A program made the position numbers and the translations under genes. This document shows, one piece after another, positions 1 through 6,055 of a DNA stretch of 16,839 nt (position 1 is its first letter; each line of letters starts with the position of its first letter). Under the pieces are notes generated by a model. The model searched no databases, was not told the DNA's origin, and saw only the letters and a list, made by a program, of their open reading frames with translations. This DNA is from an uncultured Brachyspira sp. (lineage in GTDB: Bacteria > Cyanobacteriota > Vampirovibrionia > Gastranaerophilales > Gastranaerophilaceae), in contig ONYB01000022.1 in NCBI GenBank assembly GCA_900321895.1, positions 1 through 16,839 of the forward strand, given 5' to 3'.

Positions 1-13
1 AGGCGGTTTGCTT

Positions 14-69
14 AGGTGAATAGGCACATAGGTGAATAAGTAAATAAGTTAATAGGTGAATAGGTTCAA
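14..69. repeat. Octamer-periodic tandem repeat array (left arm)
   Basis: Seven consecutive 8-bp units start at 14, 22, 30, 38, 46, 54 and 62. The commonest unit is AGGTGAAT (starts 14, 30 and 54); the others are AGGCACAT, AAGTAAAT, AAGTTAAT and AGGTTCAA. The exact period of 8 across diverged units points to a real tandem array and not just AT-rich sequence. Related units in the opposite orientation lie at 121-160. No protein-coding function is visible. It may be the 3' flank of a gene lying left of the window. Confidence 0.75.
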
Positions 70-120
70 ATCGGGTGAGTTGCACCAAAGCTATTTTAGA
101 GCGAAGCGAACGAAAAGAAC

Positions 121-160
121 TTATTCACTTATTTACTTTGTCACTTATTAACTTTTATTA
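121..160. repeat. Octamer-periodic repeat array, inverted partner
   Basis: Five 8-bp units start at 121, 129, 137, 145 and 153. The first four read TTATTCAC, TTATTTAC, TTTGTCAC and TTATTAAC. Their reverse complements (GTGAATAA, GTAAATAA, GTGACAAA, GTTAATAA) belong to the same family as the array at 14-69. The two arrays can pair as a long imperfect stem around a spacer of about 50 bp. Confidence 0.7.
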
Positions 161-199
161 GCGGGCAATGTGAATATTTCATGTTGTCCGCTTTTTTTT
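161..199 (+). terminator. Strong rho-independent terminator, rightward
   Basis: The left arm GCGGGCAATGTGAA (161-174) pairs with TTCATGTTGTCCGC (178-191) around a TAT loop. This gives 14 pairs, three of them G-T wobbles, and it is followed directly by eight T residues (192-199). The orientation fits a rightward gene ending left of the window; no such gene is visible inside it. Confidence 0.85.
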
Positions 200-217
200 G
201 TTTGACCCTTCAGTTTC

Positions 218-313
218 ATGTCATTCTGAGGCACGAAGTGCCGTAAGAATCGCATTATTGTCACATTTCACGATGATGCGATCCTCACGTCGCTTCGCTC
301 CTCAGGATGACAT
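218..313. repeat. MITE/REP-like nested palindrome
   Basis: Two 43-bp arms (218-260 and 271-313) are inverted copies matching at 34 of 43 positions, around a 10-base centre. The outer ends are ATGTCAT and its complement ATGACAT. Each arm contains its own GAA-centred mini-hairpin, GGCACGAAGTGCC in the left arm and a degenerate GAGCGAAGCGAC (reverse strand) in the right. Four of the nine mismatches are still G-T wobbles, so an RNA hairpin would be well paired. No transposase or ORF is present. It resembles small non-autonomous palindromic intergenic repeats, but the family is not identified. Confidence 0.75.
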
Positions 314-334
314 GGTTTTAATAAACGTAAAGAA

Positions 335-374
335 CTTAGTGCCCTAGTGCCTTAGTATCATAGTATCTTTTTGC
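335..374. repeat. Second octamer-periodic array
   Basis: Units start at 335, 343, 351 and 359 and read CTTAGTGC, CCTAGTGC, CTTAGTAT and CATAGTAT, with a weak fifth copy (CTTTTTGC) at 367. The period is 8, as in the arrays at 14-69 and 121-160, but the consensus differs. It lies between the palindrome and the flagellar operon terminator and has no coding potential that I can support. Confidence 0.65.
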
Positions 375-411
375 GACTTGCTGTCCTATCAACTATCCCT
401 GCCCCCCTCCG

Positions 412-436
412 ACAAAAAAGGGGCGGAACGCCCCTT
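412..436 (-). terminator. Terminator of the flagellar operon
   Basis: AAGGGGCG (418-425) pairs perfectly with CGCCCCTT (429-436) around GAA. Read on the minus strand, the GC-rich hairpin is followed at once by a run of six T residues. It lies about 40 bp past the stop codon of the hook/rod gene, where the leftward fliJ-fliK-flg transcript would end. Confidence 0.9.
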
Positions 437-477
437 AGTAATAAATGAAAATGGAGTTTAAATTTACTTGCAAAAAA

Positions 478-1314
478 TTATGAACCTACAAGTCGGAGAG
501 CTTCTTCCAGCAACTCTTTGTTTGTAGAAATAAGTTTATTAACGACTTCCATTTGCAACTTCGCCATTTGGAAGTACGAAATATTGCCTTTAAAATCGGC
601 GTTGGACATTTCCAACAAGCCCGAACGAATTTCGCCACAACCTAAAAGCGGTTTGCCGGAAGCTTCTGTTTCTATAAATTCGCTGTCATTAATTTCGTAC
701 AAGCCCGCAGCATTGTTGAAGTTTCTTGTTGTAATTCTATATAAAGGCACGGTACGTTTGCCGTTATCGGCTTTTCCGTAAATAGTGCCGTCATTTTTTA
801 TTTCAAAATCGTCGTATTTCCCAAGGTATTTGCCGTTGTTTGGGTCTATCCATAATTTTATATTTGTCGTCGGAATATCAAGAGCCCCGCCTTTTAGAGC
901 TGTTTCTTGATACAAATCTGAGGACACAGATTTTGTACCTTGCATGATTTCGCCTTTATCGTTTAAAATATACCCTTGGACAGTGTTGCCGTTCTTCGCA
1001 CGAAAAACTCCTTCGCCGTCAAAAGTGAATTCACCGAGTCGTGTGTATATGCTTTTACCTTCGGCATTTTTTGTCAAGAAAAAGCCTTTGCCTTCAAGAT
1101 AGAGGTTTGATTCTGCCGTACCGGGGGTTGATTTACCTTGCCCGAGTTTTTTGTCGTAGTCGTCAGCTATTGCTCCGCCTAAAAAGGTTTTGAAGTTTAC
1201 TTGCTTTTCTCTAAACCCCGGAGTGTAGATGTTCGTCATGTTGTCAGCAATGACATCCATCCAGTTCTGGGTTGATTTTTGAGTGTTTAGTGCCGTTGTA
1301 AAGGAATCATTCAT
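478..1314 (-). CDS. Flagellar hook/basal-body rod family protein (FlgE/FlgF/FlgG type)
   Basis: This is an axial flagellar structural protein, exported by the flagellar type III apparatus and assembled into rod or hook. The N-terminus has the rod-family pattern, with TQNWMDVIADNMTNIYTPGF at about residues 15-34 resembling the family's 'ANNLANxxTxGF' motif. The middle (about 75-115, GKGFFLTK to VQGYIL) matches the FlgE/F/G core. The C-terminus (about 226-275, SGLLEMSNADFKGNISYFQ followed by LISTNKELLEEAL) matches the family's C-terminal coiled segment. At 278 aa it is close to FlgF/FlgG and shorter than many hook proteins. Position after fliJ-fliK would suggest FlgE, so the exact subtype is left open. 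Its start overlaps fliK by 8 bp, with an AAAGGAG ribosome site just upstream. Confidence 0.88.
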   Translation of the reverse strand: MNDSFTTALNTQKSTQNWMDVIADNMTNIYTPGFREKQVNFKTFLGGAIADDYDKKLGQGKSTPGTAESNLYLEGKGFFLTKNAEGKSIYTRLGEFTFDGEGVFRAKNGNTVQGYILNDKGEIMQGTKSVSSDLYQETALKGGALDIPTTNIKLWIDPNNGKYLGKYDDFEIKNDGTIYGKADNGKRTVPLYRITTRNFNNAAGLYEINDSEFIETEASGKPLLGCGEIRSGLLEMSNADFKGNISYFQMAKLQMEVVNKLISTNKELLEEALRLVGS

Positions 1315-2242
1315 TGTTTTGCTCCTTTCGTCGCTGCTGATTGCCTTCTTTGTCCTGTCGAGATTTTGAGTAATTTAAATCTCCATAGGCAATGTTTTCT
1401 TCGTTAAATCTTTGTTTCAAAAAGTCTATGTTATTTCTCAAATATGCTTCAACCGCTTTGTCGCCCGGGATAAAGTTTGCGTTAATGTTGCCGTCTTTGC
1501 CGACTTGCAAAATCACTGATACATCTTTATCAAAATCTATTCTGAACGGTTGATTTGTTTTTGCGGATTCTTGTAGTGCCGTAATTAGTGCTGCTGTTGC
1601 TTTTGCTGAGGATTGAGCTTGCAAAACAATTCCATTTGACAACGTTTTTTGAAATTCTGAGGCGATACTTTGCATAGACATATCGGTATTTTTTACAAGG
1701 TTTGAGAAAAATAATGCGTCGGTATCGCTCATTTGGATTGATGTGTAATCAACAGCAGGTTGAATGTTTGAAATTTCTGCTCTTGTTGTTGCTGTCATTA
1801 AGTTTATATTGTTCAAATTAAATTGACCGCCATTTTTCAAAACAAAACTTTTTACTTGGTCGGAAAGCATAGAAAATGCATCGTTTTCTCCATTTGCGAC
1901 AACTGAAATTTCACCGTTAAGCTGTTGAGTTTGAGAATTTTGCTCCGCCTGTTCGGTTTGTTTTGCCTCTTCTTTTTGAGCTTTTGCGGTTTCTTTCGCT
2001 GCTTTCTTTTCTGCTTTTTGAGAAGCTTGAGCTTCTGCTGTTTTTTTGTTTTCTTCCTGCTTTTGAGCTTCGGCTTCTTGAGATTTTTGGGTTTCTTCTT
2101 TTGACGCAGATTTCAGCTGTTCCTGAAAAGAGGATTTGCTCTGAGAACTTTTCATATTTTGAACAGACAGAGTGCTACCCATTTCGTTGCTGCTAAGGAT
2201 TGCTGTTGCTGCTGATGAAGTTTTTGTTGTTTCTATATTCAT
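1307..2242 (-). CDS. fliK: Flagellar hook-length control protein FliK
   Basis: FliK measures hook length and switches the export gate from hook to filament substrates. The C-terminal domain is recognisable at about residues 230-295. The segment starting PFRIDFDKDVSVILQVGKDG, then NANFIPGDKAVEAYLRNN and LKQRFNEENIAYGDL, follows the FliK pattern of two beta strands and a helix. Residues of about 45-115 are a low-complexity Lys/Glu/Ala/Gln stretch, typical of the flexible N-terminal ruler, and the tail is polar (RRKEQNNE). At 311 aa it is somewhat short for the family. It starts one base after the fliJ stop; GGAGG and AGGA lie within the end of fliJ. The 3' end overlaps the next gene, suggesting translational coupling. 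Confidence 0.85.
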   Translation of the reverse strand: MNIETTKTSSAATAILSSNEMGSTLSVQNMKSSQSKSSFQEQLKSASKEETQKSQEAEAQKQEENKKTAEAQASQKAEKKAAKETAKAQKEEAKQTEQAEQNSQTQQLNGEISVVANGENDAFSMLSDQVKSFVLKNGGQFNLNNINLMTATTRAEISNIQPAVDYTSIQMSDTDALFFSNLVKNTDMSMQSIASEFQKTLSNGIVLQAQSSAKATAALITALQESAKTNQPFRIDFDKDVSVILQVGKDGNINANFIPGDKAVEAYLRNNIDFLKQRFNEENIAYGDLNYSKSRQDKEGNQQRRKEQNNE

Positions 2243-2243
2243 T

Positions 2244-2735
2244 TTATAATCCTGCCTCCAGTGCTTCCAGTTGTTTTAAGATTTCTTTTTCTTCCTCTTC
2301 TTGTCTTTCGAGGTTTTGCCTGTAGTATCTTGTAACACCGAGTTCTGAGTATTGCTTGAGTTCTGCTGCCTTTTCTTCTGCCTTGAAGATTTCTCGCTGT
2401 TTCTCTTTATGTTTTTCGAGAACCTTTACGGCTTGTTCCAGTTTTATTAATTTAGCTTTTTCCATATCAAGAATTTGTTGTTTTTCAATCCTGACCTGTT
2501 CAAGCTGTTTTGCCTTTTCCCAAAGATGAATGAGGTATTTGTCATAAGTTTCATACATCATAGGGTCGGCGTGTCGCATATTGAATTTTGTTGCCTCAAT
2601 TTCTTCGTTGTTTTTTCGGATATTTTCTTCCGCTTCCCAAACGGCTTGTTTTGCTTTTTGAACAACTTGAGCCTGTTCTTCTTTTTTTCGTTCACGGAAA
2701 TCAAGGACTTTTTGCAATCTGTATCGAAAAGGCAT
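2244..2735 (-). CDS. fliJ: Flagellar export protein FliJ
   Basis: FliJ is the coiled-coil stalk of the flagellar export ATPase, working with FliI and FlhA in the cytoplasm. The 163-residue protein opens with MPFRYRLQKVLDFRERKKEE, the typical FliJ start (F-x-YRLQ-x-VL-x-x-RE). It continues as one long charged helix rich in Glu, Lys and Gln through to about residue 155, with no membrane segment. Length is slightly above the usual (about 147 aa). It heads the operon fliJ-fliK-flg. The usual upstream partner fliI is absent, and a candidate promoter stands directly before the gene instead. The ribosome site is weak (AAGAAAG). Confidence 0.87.
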   Translation of the reverse strand: MPFRYRLQKVLDFRERKKEEQAQVVQKAKQAVWEAEENIRKNNEEIEATKFNMRHADPMMYETYDKYLIHLWEKAKQLEQVRIEKQQILDMEKAKLIKLEQAVKVLEKHKEKQREIFKAEEKAAELKQYSELGVTRYYRQNLERQEEEEKEILKQLEALEAGL

Positions 2736-2759
2736 TTTAGACTACACTTTCTTGGTGTT

Positions 2760-2787
2760 ATTATGACTTATTTTACCAAGGTTTCAA
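2760..2787 (-). promoter_or_regulatory. Candidate promoter of the flagellar operon
   Basis: On the minus strand TTGAAA (2787-2782) and CATAAT (2765-2760) are separated by 16 bases, a good sigma-70 type match. Predicted initiation near 2753 gives a leader of about 17 bases before the fliJ ATG. No sigma-54 or sigma-28 type motif was noticed here. Confidence 0.5.
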
Positions 2788-2825
2788 CCATCTAAACGTA
2801 TGATATATTTAATGATTTTTTTTAA

Positions 2826-3365
2826 TTAGTCAAGAATTTTTACACCCATGCCGCTTCCGATGCTTTCGTTGTTAATTCTCCAACCGTCACGCCCGTAGTA
2901 TTGGTTTTGCCTGCCCCAGTTAGGGTCAATCCCGTAACTTGGTTGTATTTGAGGGGTCATGCCTGTTGGCATTCCGTAAAACATGTTGCTCAAACCGTTC
3001 ATAAAATTGTTAATTTTTCTCGATTTTGAAGAAACTTTTGAATAATTGCTGTTGTAATTGTTGTTGTAGTTTATGATTAAATTATTCATTCTCTCGTCAA
3101 ACGGCAAATTTGAATAAGTTCTGTTAAAAACACTTCTTTCTAATCTGCTTAATCTTGTGTTCGGGTTTTGATTTGAATAAGTTCTGCCATAAAAAGATTG
3201 CTCAAATTGAGAAAGTCGGTTAAATCCGCTTGCGTCATAGTAGTTTTGGTTGTAAATATTGGGGTTGTAATTGGGGGTAATGTTGTTTTGGGTGACGTAT
3301 CTCGTTGCAAAACAAGTGTTTACACTCAACAATAGTGCAAAAAATATCAGATAAAAATTTTTCAT
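2826..3365 (-). CDS. Small secreted Asn/Tyr-rich protein with 21-residue 'RLxRLE' repeats
   Basis: Function not recognised. A signal peptide is clear: MKNFYLIFFALLLSVNTCFA, with cleavage probably after residue 20. The mature protein is strongly enriched in Asn, Tyr and Ser. Two consecutive 21-residue repeats occupy residues 50-70 and 71-91; both start RLS, carry a Glu at the sixth position, and share RTYSN at positions 12-16. A third repeat begins at R92 and decays. 'RLxRLE...FG..Y' repeats are, to my knowledge, common in exported proteins of cyanobacterial relatives. The rest (about 98-179) is low complexity with Gly, Pro and Tyr. A strong ribosome site AAGGAGG (3373-3379) stands 7 bases before the ATG. 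It is divergent from trmFO. It could be a surface or envelope protein. Confidence 0.8.
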   Translation of the reverse strand: MKNFYLIFFALLLSVNTCFATRYVTQNNITPNYNPNIYNQNYYDASGFNRLSQFEQSFYGRTYSNQNPNTRLSRLERSVFNRTYSNLPFDERMNNLIINYNNNYNSNYSKVSSKSRKINNFMNGLSNMFYGMPTGMTPQIQPSYGIDPNWGRQNQYYGRDGWRINNESIGSGMGVKILD

Positions 3366-3403
3366 GGCAAATCCTCCTTAAACTCAAAATTAAACTTAAT
3401 ATA

Positions 3404-3419
3404 GTTAAAAATTTTTAAC
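3404..3419. repeat. 16-bp perfect palindrome between divergent genes
   Basis: GTTAAAAATTTTTAAC reads the same on both strands. It sits about 38 bp before the start of the secreted repeat protein and 56 bp before trmFO, where an operator could act. It is all A/T except for its end bases, so chance formation is quite possible in this AT-rich DNA. Confidence 0.35.
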
Positions 3420-3460
3420 ATCCGTCGATAAGGTATGACCGTACAAATAAGTTTTGTTTG

Positions 3461-3469
3461 TGTCATAAT
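3461..3469 (+). promoter_or_regulatory. Extended -10 promoter element for trmFO
   Basis: TGTCATAAT combines an extended TGn with a CATAAT -10 box (3464-3469). Initiation seven bases downstream would fall at about 3475-3477, on the trmFO ATG at 3476. No convincing -35 box or ribosome site is present, consistent with a leaderless mRNA. Confidence 0.45.
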
Positions 3470-3475
3470 GATTTT

Positions 3476-4777
3476 ATGGAAGTAAAAGTTATCGGTGCAG
3501 GTTTGGCGGGCAGTGAAGCCGCTTTGCAACTTGCAACAAGAGGAATTAAAGTAAAATTATACGAAATGCGTCCCGTAAAAACGACGGGAGCTCATAAGAC
3601 TGACAAGTTTGCGGAATTTGTTTGCTCAAACAGTCTTGGGGCTGCGGATTGTACTAACGCTTCAGGGCTTTTGAAAAAAGAAATGGAGCTTTTGGGCGGT
3701 GAACTTATAAAAATTGCGAGAGCTTGTGCTGTTCCTGCCGGCAGTGCTTTGGCGATTGATAGAGAATTGTTTTCTCAAACCGTTACCGAGAAAATTGAAA
3801 ATAACGATAATATTGAAGTTATCAGAGAAGAAATCGCAGAAATTCCGGACGGAAATGTGATTATCGCATCCGGGCCTTTGACTTCTGATAAATTATCGGA
3901 GTCAATAAAAGAATTTACTCAAAATGAACATCTTCACTTTTTTGACGCAATCGCTCCGATTGTTGAAAAAGACAGTATAAATTTTGATAAAGCCTTTTGG
4001 GCAAGTCGTTATGATAAAGGGGAAGCTTCTTATATAAATTGTCCGATGAATAAGGAAGAATATGCGAAATTTTATGAGATTTTGACAAATGCTCCGAAAA
4101 TTGAGTTGAAGGAATTCGAGAAGAATGCTAAATTTTTTGAAAGTTGTTTGCCGATAGAGGTTTTGGCTTCACGTGGGGTGGATACCCTTCGTTTCGGTCC
4201 GATGAAACCTGTCGGACTTGTGGACAAAAGAACGGGGATTGAAAATTATGCAGTTGTTCAGCTCAGACAAGACAATTCTGCAAAAACGCTCTTCAATCTT
4301 GTCGGTTTTCAAACAAATCTTAAGTGGGGGGCTCAAAAAGAGTTGTTACAATCAATTCCGGGGCTTGAAAACGTTAACATTGTTCGTTATGGGGTTATGC
4401 ACAGAAATACATTTATAAATTCGCCAAAACTTCTTAACCCGTCACTTCAAACAAGAAAACGAGAAAATCTTTTCTTTGCGGGGCAAATCACAGGAACGGA
4501 AGGTTATACCGAATCTATAGCGTCAGGGCTTTTGGCGGGAATTAATATGGTAAATTATCTTGAAAACAAACCTCTGCTTGTTTTGCCGAAAGAAACAATG
4601 CTTGGGGCTTTGACTCAATATATCACGGATGTTGAGCATGACAAATTTCAGCCGATAAATTCAAATTGGGGAATTGTGACACCCGTTGAGCTTCCGAAAA
4701 AAGAGCGTAAAAATAAGAAATTGAAAGCTGAACTTATTGTAAATCGTTCTGTTGAATATTTAAACAATCTTGTTTAA
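3476..4777 (+). CDS. trmFO: Folate-dependent tRNA (uracil-54-C5) methyltransferase TrmFO
   Basis: TrmFO methylates U54 of the tRNA T-loop using methylenetetrahydrofolate and FAD/NAD(P)H. The N-terminus MEVKVIGAGLAGSEAALQLA contains the FAD-binding GxGxxG fold and matches the family start. Further family stretches are YEMRP and the segment around KFAEFVCSNSLG just after it, RFGPMKPVGL in mid-protein, and FAGQITGTEGYTESIASGLL near the C-terminus. Length is 433 aa, normal for the family. The reading frame extends upstream to a TTG at 3458, but the ATG at 3476 fits the family and the promoter element. The gene converges on and overlaps the next gene by 18 bp. It uses folate, unlike the SAM-dependent TrmA of many Proteobacteria. 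Confidence 0.95.
   Translation: MEVKVIGAGLAGSEAALQLATRGIKVKLYEMRPVKTTGAHKTDKFAEFVCSNSLGAADCTNASGLLKKEMELLGGELIKIARACAVPAGSALAIDRELFSQTVTEKIENNDNIEVIREEIAEIPDGNVIIASGPLTSDKLSESIKEFTQNEHLHFFDAIAPIVEKDSINFDKAFWASRYDKGEASYINCPMNKEEYAKFYEILTNAPKIELKEFEKNAKFFESCLPIEVLASRGVDTLRFGPMKPVGLVDKRTGIENYAVVQLRQDNSAKTLFNLVGFQTNLKWGAQKELLQSIPGLENVNIVRYGVMHRNTFINSPKLLNPSLQTRKRENLFFAGQITGTEGYTESIASGLLAGINMVNYLENKPLLVLPKETMLGALTQYITDVEHDKFQPINSNWGIVTPVELPKKERKNKKLKAELIVNRSVEYLNNLV
4760..4777. repeat. Inverted repeat spanning the convergent overlap of two genes
   Basis: TTAAACAA (4760-4767), TC, then TTGTTTAA (4770-4777). The 18 bp coincide exactly with the overlap between trmFO and the leftward gene, and each arm's outer end supplies one of the two TAA stop codons. 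It can form a short hairpin, but there is no T-run, so a terminator role is uncertain. Confidence 0.6.
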
Positions 4778-5440
4778 TTGCTGTTTGGGCGAGTTTTGTT
4801 GAGGCTTTGCTATTTGTTGGGCTTGTTGGGTGTTGTTCTTTTTGTTTTTGTCCTCTAATCCCAAAAATTTAAGAGCAGGGTGAATAAAAGCGTGGCTCAC
4901 TTGCGGGGCTAAAATTGCCAAACCAAGAACCGAGCCGATAATATTGCTCAATTCGACAGCACCCTTTACAGAATCAAATTTATTCGGTTTTTCTTTTTCA
5001 AGTTCTTTCCGTAAAGTGTCGTCATATTTGTCTTTTACAAGAATATTTTCAGAATAAATTTCTTTGTCTAAAGTGCTTAATCTGTTTTTGACGGAAGGAT
5101 TGCTTGCAAGTTTGCGGTAGTGCATATATTCTTTTACGTTTTCAAAATGTTCAAATCCTTCTGTGTTTTTGAAGATGTGATTTTTCGCTAACTTAAATCC
5201 GCCTTTTTTGAAAATCGGCACAATTAAAGCCATATAAATACCGAGGCATGTTGCCTGATACAAAAATTCTTTTGCTGCAGCATATTGTTTTGTGTCGGCA
5301 TCAATATCTTTATCAACCAAGATGAACCCAGGACGACCGATAGATTTGAGGGTTGTTTCGATTGCAACGGATTGAGTCGTATTTTGTGCAATGTTTGCAA
5401 GTTGTGAACTTGATAAAAGATTACTTATTCCGTTAATCAT
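4760..5440 (-). CDS. Unrecognised membrane protein, paralogue of its upstream neighbour
   Basis: I do not recognise this 226-aa protein. It has a hydrophobic segment at about residues 62-77, a charged linker (about 90-160) and a second hydrophobic segment at about 163-186. Its tail from about 197 is rich in Lys, Gln and Asn. The stretch R36-P37, F39, D43-K44, D47, T50-K51, Y53, A55, E58, L60 recurs with identical spacing in the adjacent upstream gene. The C-terminal hydrophobic block, ending in a conserved 'LGL', also aligns. It therefore arose by tandem duplication, with a linker of about 60 residues gained here or lost in the partner. The start overlaps the upstream stop in an ATGA, with AGGTGG as ribosome site, so the two are translationally coupled. 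Its 3' end overlaps trmFO. Confidence 0.72.
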   Translation of the reverse strand: MINGISNLLSSSQLANIAQNTTQSVAIETTLKSIGRPGFILVDKDIDADTKQYAAAKEFLYQATCLGIYMALIVPIFKKGGFKLAKNHIFKNTEGFEHFENVKEYMHYRKLASNPSVKNRLSTLDKEIYSENILVKDKYDDTLRKELEKEKPNKFDSVKGAVELSNIIGSVLGLAILAPQVSHAFIHPALKFLGLEDKNKKNNTQQAQQIAKPQQNSPKQQLNKIV

Positions 5441-5997
5441 AATCCACCTACCCTAAGACCGCTCATATTCGGTCTTGCCATATATCCGTTCATCGTCGGT
5501 TTGTAAACATCTTTTTGTTGTATCGGTTTTTTGAACTGTTGCGGAGTATTTAAAACTGCTTGTGCCTGTTCCGGTTGTTGAACCTGTTGTTGAGGCTTTT
5601 CCCCTTTTACAGGAGCTTTCAATCCCAATTTATCCATAATCGGTTTAATAACTGCTGAACAAAGTCCCGGAATTACGACTAATGCTGCAGTGCAAACCCC
5701 TAAAAACATCAAATTCTTTTCTGCTCTTTTGGCAAGAGCTTCATCTTTAAAAACGTGATTTGCCAATTTCGCAGCGAGTTCACCGCAACCCCAATATGCG
5801 GGAATTGCTATTGCTTCCGTCAAGCCTTCTCTTAAAGCTGTATATTTTTTTGTCTTGGGGTCCTCCGTCTTGTCCATCATTGTAAATGCAGGTCGGCAAA
5901 TCCCTTTTACTGCGGCAATCGCCATTACGACGTAAGTCGGTTTGTTGTTCTTGCCGAGTGAACGACATGTTTCTTTGATACTGTTTATAATTGACAT
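5437..5997 (-). CDS. Unrecognised small membrane protein, paralogue of its downstream neighbour
   Basis: Function unknown, 186 aa. Hydrophobic stretches lie at about residues 20-34, 60-72 and 96-117. A core shared with the next gene shows R35-P36, F38, D42-K43, D46, T49-K50, Y52, A54, E57 and L59. From about 128 the tail is hydrophilic and Gln/Pro-rich (KPQQQVQQPEQAQ), probably disordered. The frame reaches back to a TTG at 6009, but ATG 5997 is preferred; neither has a good ribosome site. Stop and next start overlap as ATGA, so both proteins are probably made together and may form a hetero-oligomer. Eight or nine Lys/Arg residues around the hydrophobic parts suggest inner-membrane insertion. 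No enzyme motif is seen. Confidence 0.7.
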   Translation of the reverse strand: MSIINSIKETCRSLGKNNKPTYVVMAIAAVKGICRPAFTMMDKTEDPKTKKYTALREGLTEAIAIPAYWGCGELAAKLANHVFKDEALAKRAEKNLMFLGVCTAALVVIPGLCSAVIKPIMDKLGLKAPVKGEKPQQQVQQPEQAQAVLNTPQQFKKPIQQKDVYKPTMNGYMARPNMSGLRVGGL

Positions 5998-6015
5998 GTT
6001 TTTTCCCAAGCTTTT

Positions 6016-6038
6016 AAATCTTGTGAAGATTTTTTTTT
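6016..6038 (+). terminator. Weak terminator-like hairpin
   Basis: AAATCTT (6016-6022), GTG, AAGATTT (6026-6032), then a T-run to 6038. This looks like a short AT-rich rightward intrinsic terminator. It lies in front of the anti-sigma operon, though no rightward gene precedes it closely. It may block antisense read-through or may be a leader hairpin of the leftward gene. Confidence 0.35.
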
Positions 6039-6055
6039 GTTAAATTTGACTAAAA

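Larger units (their letters stand above)
1..477. other. Gene-free repeat island, 477 bp
   Basis: No supportable coding region exists here. From left to right it holds an octamer array, its inverted partner, a rightward terminator, a nested palindrome, a second octamer array and a leftward terminator. Two facing terminators (161-199 and 412-436) bracket the palindrome and second array, so that part is probably little transcribed from either side. The window start may touch the 3' end of another gene, but too few bases are visible to say. Confidence 0.75.

Noticed and set aside
14..160. Possible CRISPR array from regular short repeats
   Set aside because: Units are only 8 bp, contiguous and without spacers. 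There are no cas genes in the window.
1963..2196. Rightward Leu/Phe-rich open frame inside fliK
   Set aside because: It is the antisense of the Lys/Glu/Ala/Gln-rich ruler region, which automatically gives a hydrophobic-looking frame.
3458..3475. Upstream TTG start for trmFO
   Set aside because: It adds six residues not found in the family N-terminus, has no ribosome site, and would lie upstream of the predicted start of transcription.
5998..6009. TTG start for the upstream membrane-protein paralogue
   Set aside because: The ATG four codons later is a better start codon. Neither has a clear ribosome site, so the ATG was preferred.
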